From NCBI GenBank assembly GCA_963722295.1, contig CAVRLB010000001.1, positions 682,001 through 746,000 of the forward strand: a stretch of 64,000 nucleotides of DNA. Direction: 5' to 3'. Position 1 is the first letter of the stretch. Each line of letters begins with the position of its first letter. This DNA comes from Brooklawnia sp032229645 (GTDB taxonomy: Bacteria; Actinomycetota; Actinomycetes; Propionibacteriales; Propionibacteriaceae). A program made the translations under genes and the position numbers. Below are positions 61,751 to 64,000 of this stretch, piece by piece. The notes beneath the pieces are model-generated. The model worked only from the letters and a program-made list of their open reading frames with translations. It was not told the DNA's origin and ran no database searches.

Positions 61751-64000
61751 AGCAGAGCGTCCTGATCGGGTGATACCTGCCCGGCCGCATCACCGTCGAG
61801 CCACGACAGCGGCAGTTCGACGGCTTCCAGGGTGTTGCCCGCCCAGAGCTCGGCGATCAGGTCAGCTCCTGGTTCGGGAGCCGGTGCACGCACCACCTGG
61901 TAGATGGCGGCGGTCGGCACCACCGCGACATTCACCAGACGCCCAGGACCGGCCAGCAGCACATCGAGATCGAAACGCTGCAGAAGGCGCATCACCATCG
62001 ACCTGTTCCGCGGATCCAAGCCATCGAAAGCCTCATCGAGCCACAACGGACGAGGAGCCTGCGGCAAGCGCCGGTATTGCGCAGCGAGCGCCGCAACCAG
62101 CGGCAGCATGAGCATCACAGCGCGGGCGCCACCCGAAAGCTCGGCGTAGCGGCGGGTGGTCAGCGGAGCCCAGCGGCCTGCGCGCCACCCGGTGTTCCAG
62201 CGAAATGTCGTACCAGCTCCGGTAGTCGAGATGCTCGGCAAGGGCACCGTGCCAGCCTGCCTGGCCCTCGTCGCTGGCGGCGCGTTTGGCTTCGTCCACC
62301 TTCTGTTTGAGGAAGTCACGCACCTGGGTGGCCACCGCGGGGTCACTGAGTCCAGGTCCACTGACAGCGTTCACGATGGCGGCGTTTTGCCCCGGCTCCA
62401 ACCGGATACGCAACGTGGTCTGGTCGGTCTCGGTGGGATGGTCGCGCAAGACCTCGTTGATGTCGTCGATCAGCGCGCCGGCCTGCCCGATCCGCTCGCG
62501 CATATGCTCCAGGAAGGTAGATCCCAGCAGCCGGTCAAGGGTTTCGCGCACCGACTCGCCGTACTGGGATTCGAGCGCGTCACAGACGTCACGCAGATGC
62601 GGGCCGGCCTGGCCGAGCGGCAGCGTCGTCCCGTTGGAATCGACCATCACCTCGACGCGAACCAACGGTTCATCGGGGACGAGCTGAATGGAGCGTCCGC
62701 TTTGCTCCAGTGCGGCGCGGGTGTCACGGGCCTTGGCGTCCAGATCACGTCTCAAGACCTCGACCCGATTGCGGTTGGCTTCGGACGCTGTCGGTTGCGC
62801 CGGATCTTGCCAGTTGCGCGGGGTCAGCTGGCGGCGCAGTTCGGCGGCCTGCGCGCGGACGTGGTCCACTGCGGCCGAGTGCGGTTCCGGCAGTTCGAGC
62901 CCCAGCAGGGCCGCCAGGTCGCGGTCGAGCAGTTCACGCAAGCGCTGATGTGCCTCGGCTCGCAGGGCCGCAGATTGCTCCCGGCGGCCGGCGACATCGT
63001 CGAGTTGCTGCTGGGCACGGGCTTTGCGCGATGCAACGGCAATCCGCTTGGTGTCGAGGTCTTCTCGCTCGGCTTCGGCCTGCCTGGTCTCGGTCTCCAG
63101 CCCGGTCAGCCGATCGAGGATCTCGGCGTCATCGGCGTTGATCGCGTCGCGCAATGCGTCGGCCTGCGCCGCGGCCTGCCGATGGGTCTGGGTGTCGCGC
63201 TCCAACTCGTGGTGCGCTTCTTCGGCTTCGGCGACGCGCTTGCGCCACTGGCGCTCGGTCTGCTCGGCGCGGACGGCCGCGGTATCGGCGGTACGCCTGA
63301 CGGCCCGCCACGCCACGAGCGCGCTGCCGGTGGCGTGCAGCCGGTCTGTGACCTGATCGAGTTCGGCGGCGGTGGCCGGCAACTGGTATTCCTGGGCCTC
63401 GCGGCGCAGCTGTGCCCGGACACTGTCGGCGGCCACGCGGTCACGTCGCGCCTGGGCGGCGTGCCGATCGGCTTCCTGCTGGCGTTCGACCACAGCCTTG
63501 TCATTCACGCCGCAGGTGATCAATGCCCGCCACAACCGATCATCGCTGGGCGCACGGCCGAAGACCTCCCGCAGCTCGGCGAGCCGGCGTCCGCAGTCGT
63601 CGAGTTCGGCCTGGTAGTCGGCCGCCTGCGCCTCTTCTTGGGCCAATCGCTCCTGCAGTTCACCGAGCCGGCGGCGGCGTTGCGCTTCGCGGGCTGCCTC
63701 ACCCAGCCATTCGGCATGGTCATGGCGAGGTGCGGCGCGCCCGCTGAGGGCCGAAGTGCGCCATCGTCCGTCGAGCGCGATCGCAGCACCACGATCCGGC
63801 AGCGGCTCATCAATGCCGCACAGGACGACCGCATTGAGAACCCTTTGCACATGCGGCGCCAGCTCGCCCGCCTCCGGCGCCACCTGCAAGACCATGCCCA
63901 GGTGCCGCGGCTTGTCATCGTCGGTGCCCGGGTCGAGGAACGCATCGAATCCGTGGGGCTGCTTGGTGCTGGCCCAGGCGTCCAGCAGTCCGCTCGCCGC
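61747..64000 (-). pseudogene. jetC: Wadjet JetC-like SMC protein (TIGR02680 type), frameshifted near 62190; N-terminus beyond window
   Basis: Open to the right edge on the minus strand, at least 751 codons. Long coiled-coil stretches (RRRLGELQERLAQEEAQAAD; AEEAHHELERDTQTHRQAAA). The ATPase C-terminal lobe (TTRRYAELSGGARAVMLMLP, signature SGGA; Walker B PLWLDEAFDGLD) lies one frame away after DYRSWYDISLEHR, so a one-base change near 62180-62200 splits it. Walker A is off the window. SMC motor of the type III Wadjet anti-plasmid system; JetA and JetB are expected just beyond the right edge. Confidence 0.85.

Noticed and set aside
1..64000. CRISPR array
   Set aside because: No short regularly spaced direct repeats were seen; the only long tandem array is the 720-bp coding repeat, and no cas genes are present.

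Overview
This is a high-GC actinobacterial window. GTG and TTG starts, ATGA-coupled genes and a tmRNA whose tag reads ANAKRTDFALAA fit a Propionibacteriales or Micrococcales host; I cannot name the species. Most of it is one integrated conjugative element (ICE) lying against the 3' end of ssrA, carrying defence and export cargo, with chromosomal genes to the right and possibly to the left.

Left edge (1-2734, minus): a secreted PIG-L-type deacetylase, cut by the window start, whose tail holds near-perfect 720-bp tandem repeats. 2983-8275: small accessory genes (a recombinase-like HTH protein, two small proteins, a PD-(D/E)XK-type protein and two frameshifted unknowns). 8329-13056 (minus): a compact operon for a predicted ABC three-component (ABC-3C) conflict system, namely nuclease effector, middle component, DUF3732-type ABC ATPase and a PIN-like protein, with a divergent DprA-like gene. 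14244-18360 (minus): a membrane protein and a MobF relaxase/helicase (TraA type). 18399-22493: a SIR2-domain defence-like protein, a C5 cytosine methyltransferase with a second gene apparently encoded inside it in another frame, and a tiny membrane protein. 22545-31844: export and modification cargo (TetR, rifampicin-phosphotransferase-like enzyme and MFS transporter; TetR and ABC-2 exporter; AraC regulator).

32072-56385 (mostly plus): the transfer module. An ArdC-type gene is split by a Tn554-like pair of tyrosine recombinases. It is followed by primase-polymerase, DUF2637 protein, ParB, VirB8-like protein, a three-domain peptidoglycan hydrolase, two VirB2-like small membrane proteins, VirB6/TrbL, an SCO6880-type protein, a VirB4-like ATPase, a DUF4192 protein, a VirD4/TraG coupling protein, SSB, a DUF4913-like protein and a large serine recombinase whose last codons lie antisense inside ssrA. 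One antisense gene with a TIR-like (DUF4062) domain interrupts the transfer operon.

Right of ssrA the chromosome carries a lipid-anchored-looking SGNH hydrolase, a Wzz/BY-kinase fusion, an aldo/keto reductase and the end of a type III Wadjet (JetCD) operon that runs off the window.

At least a dozen genes are broken by single frameshifts, in element and chromosome alike. Several fit one-base changes in short homopolymers, so consensus sequencing error is at least as likely as true decay. Joined reading frames are therefore given as single features.
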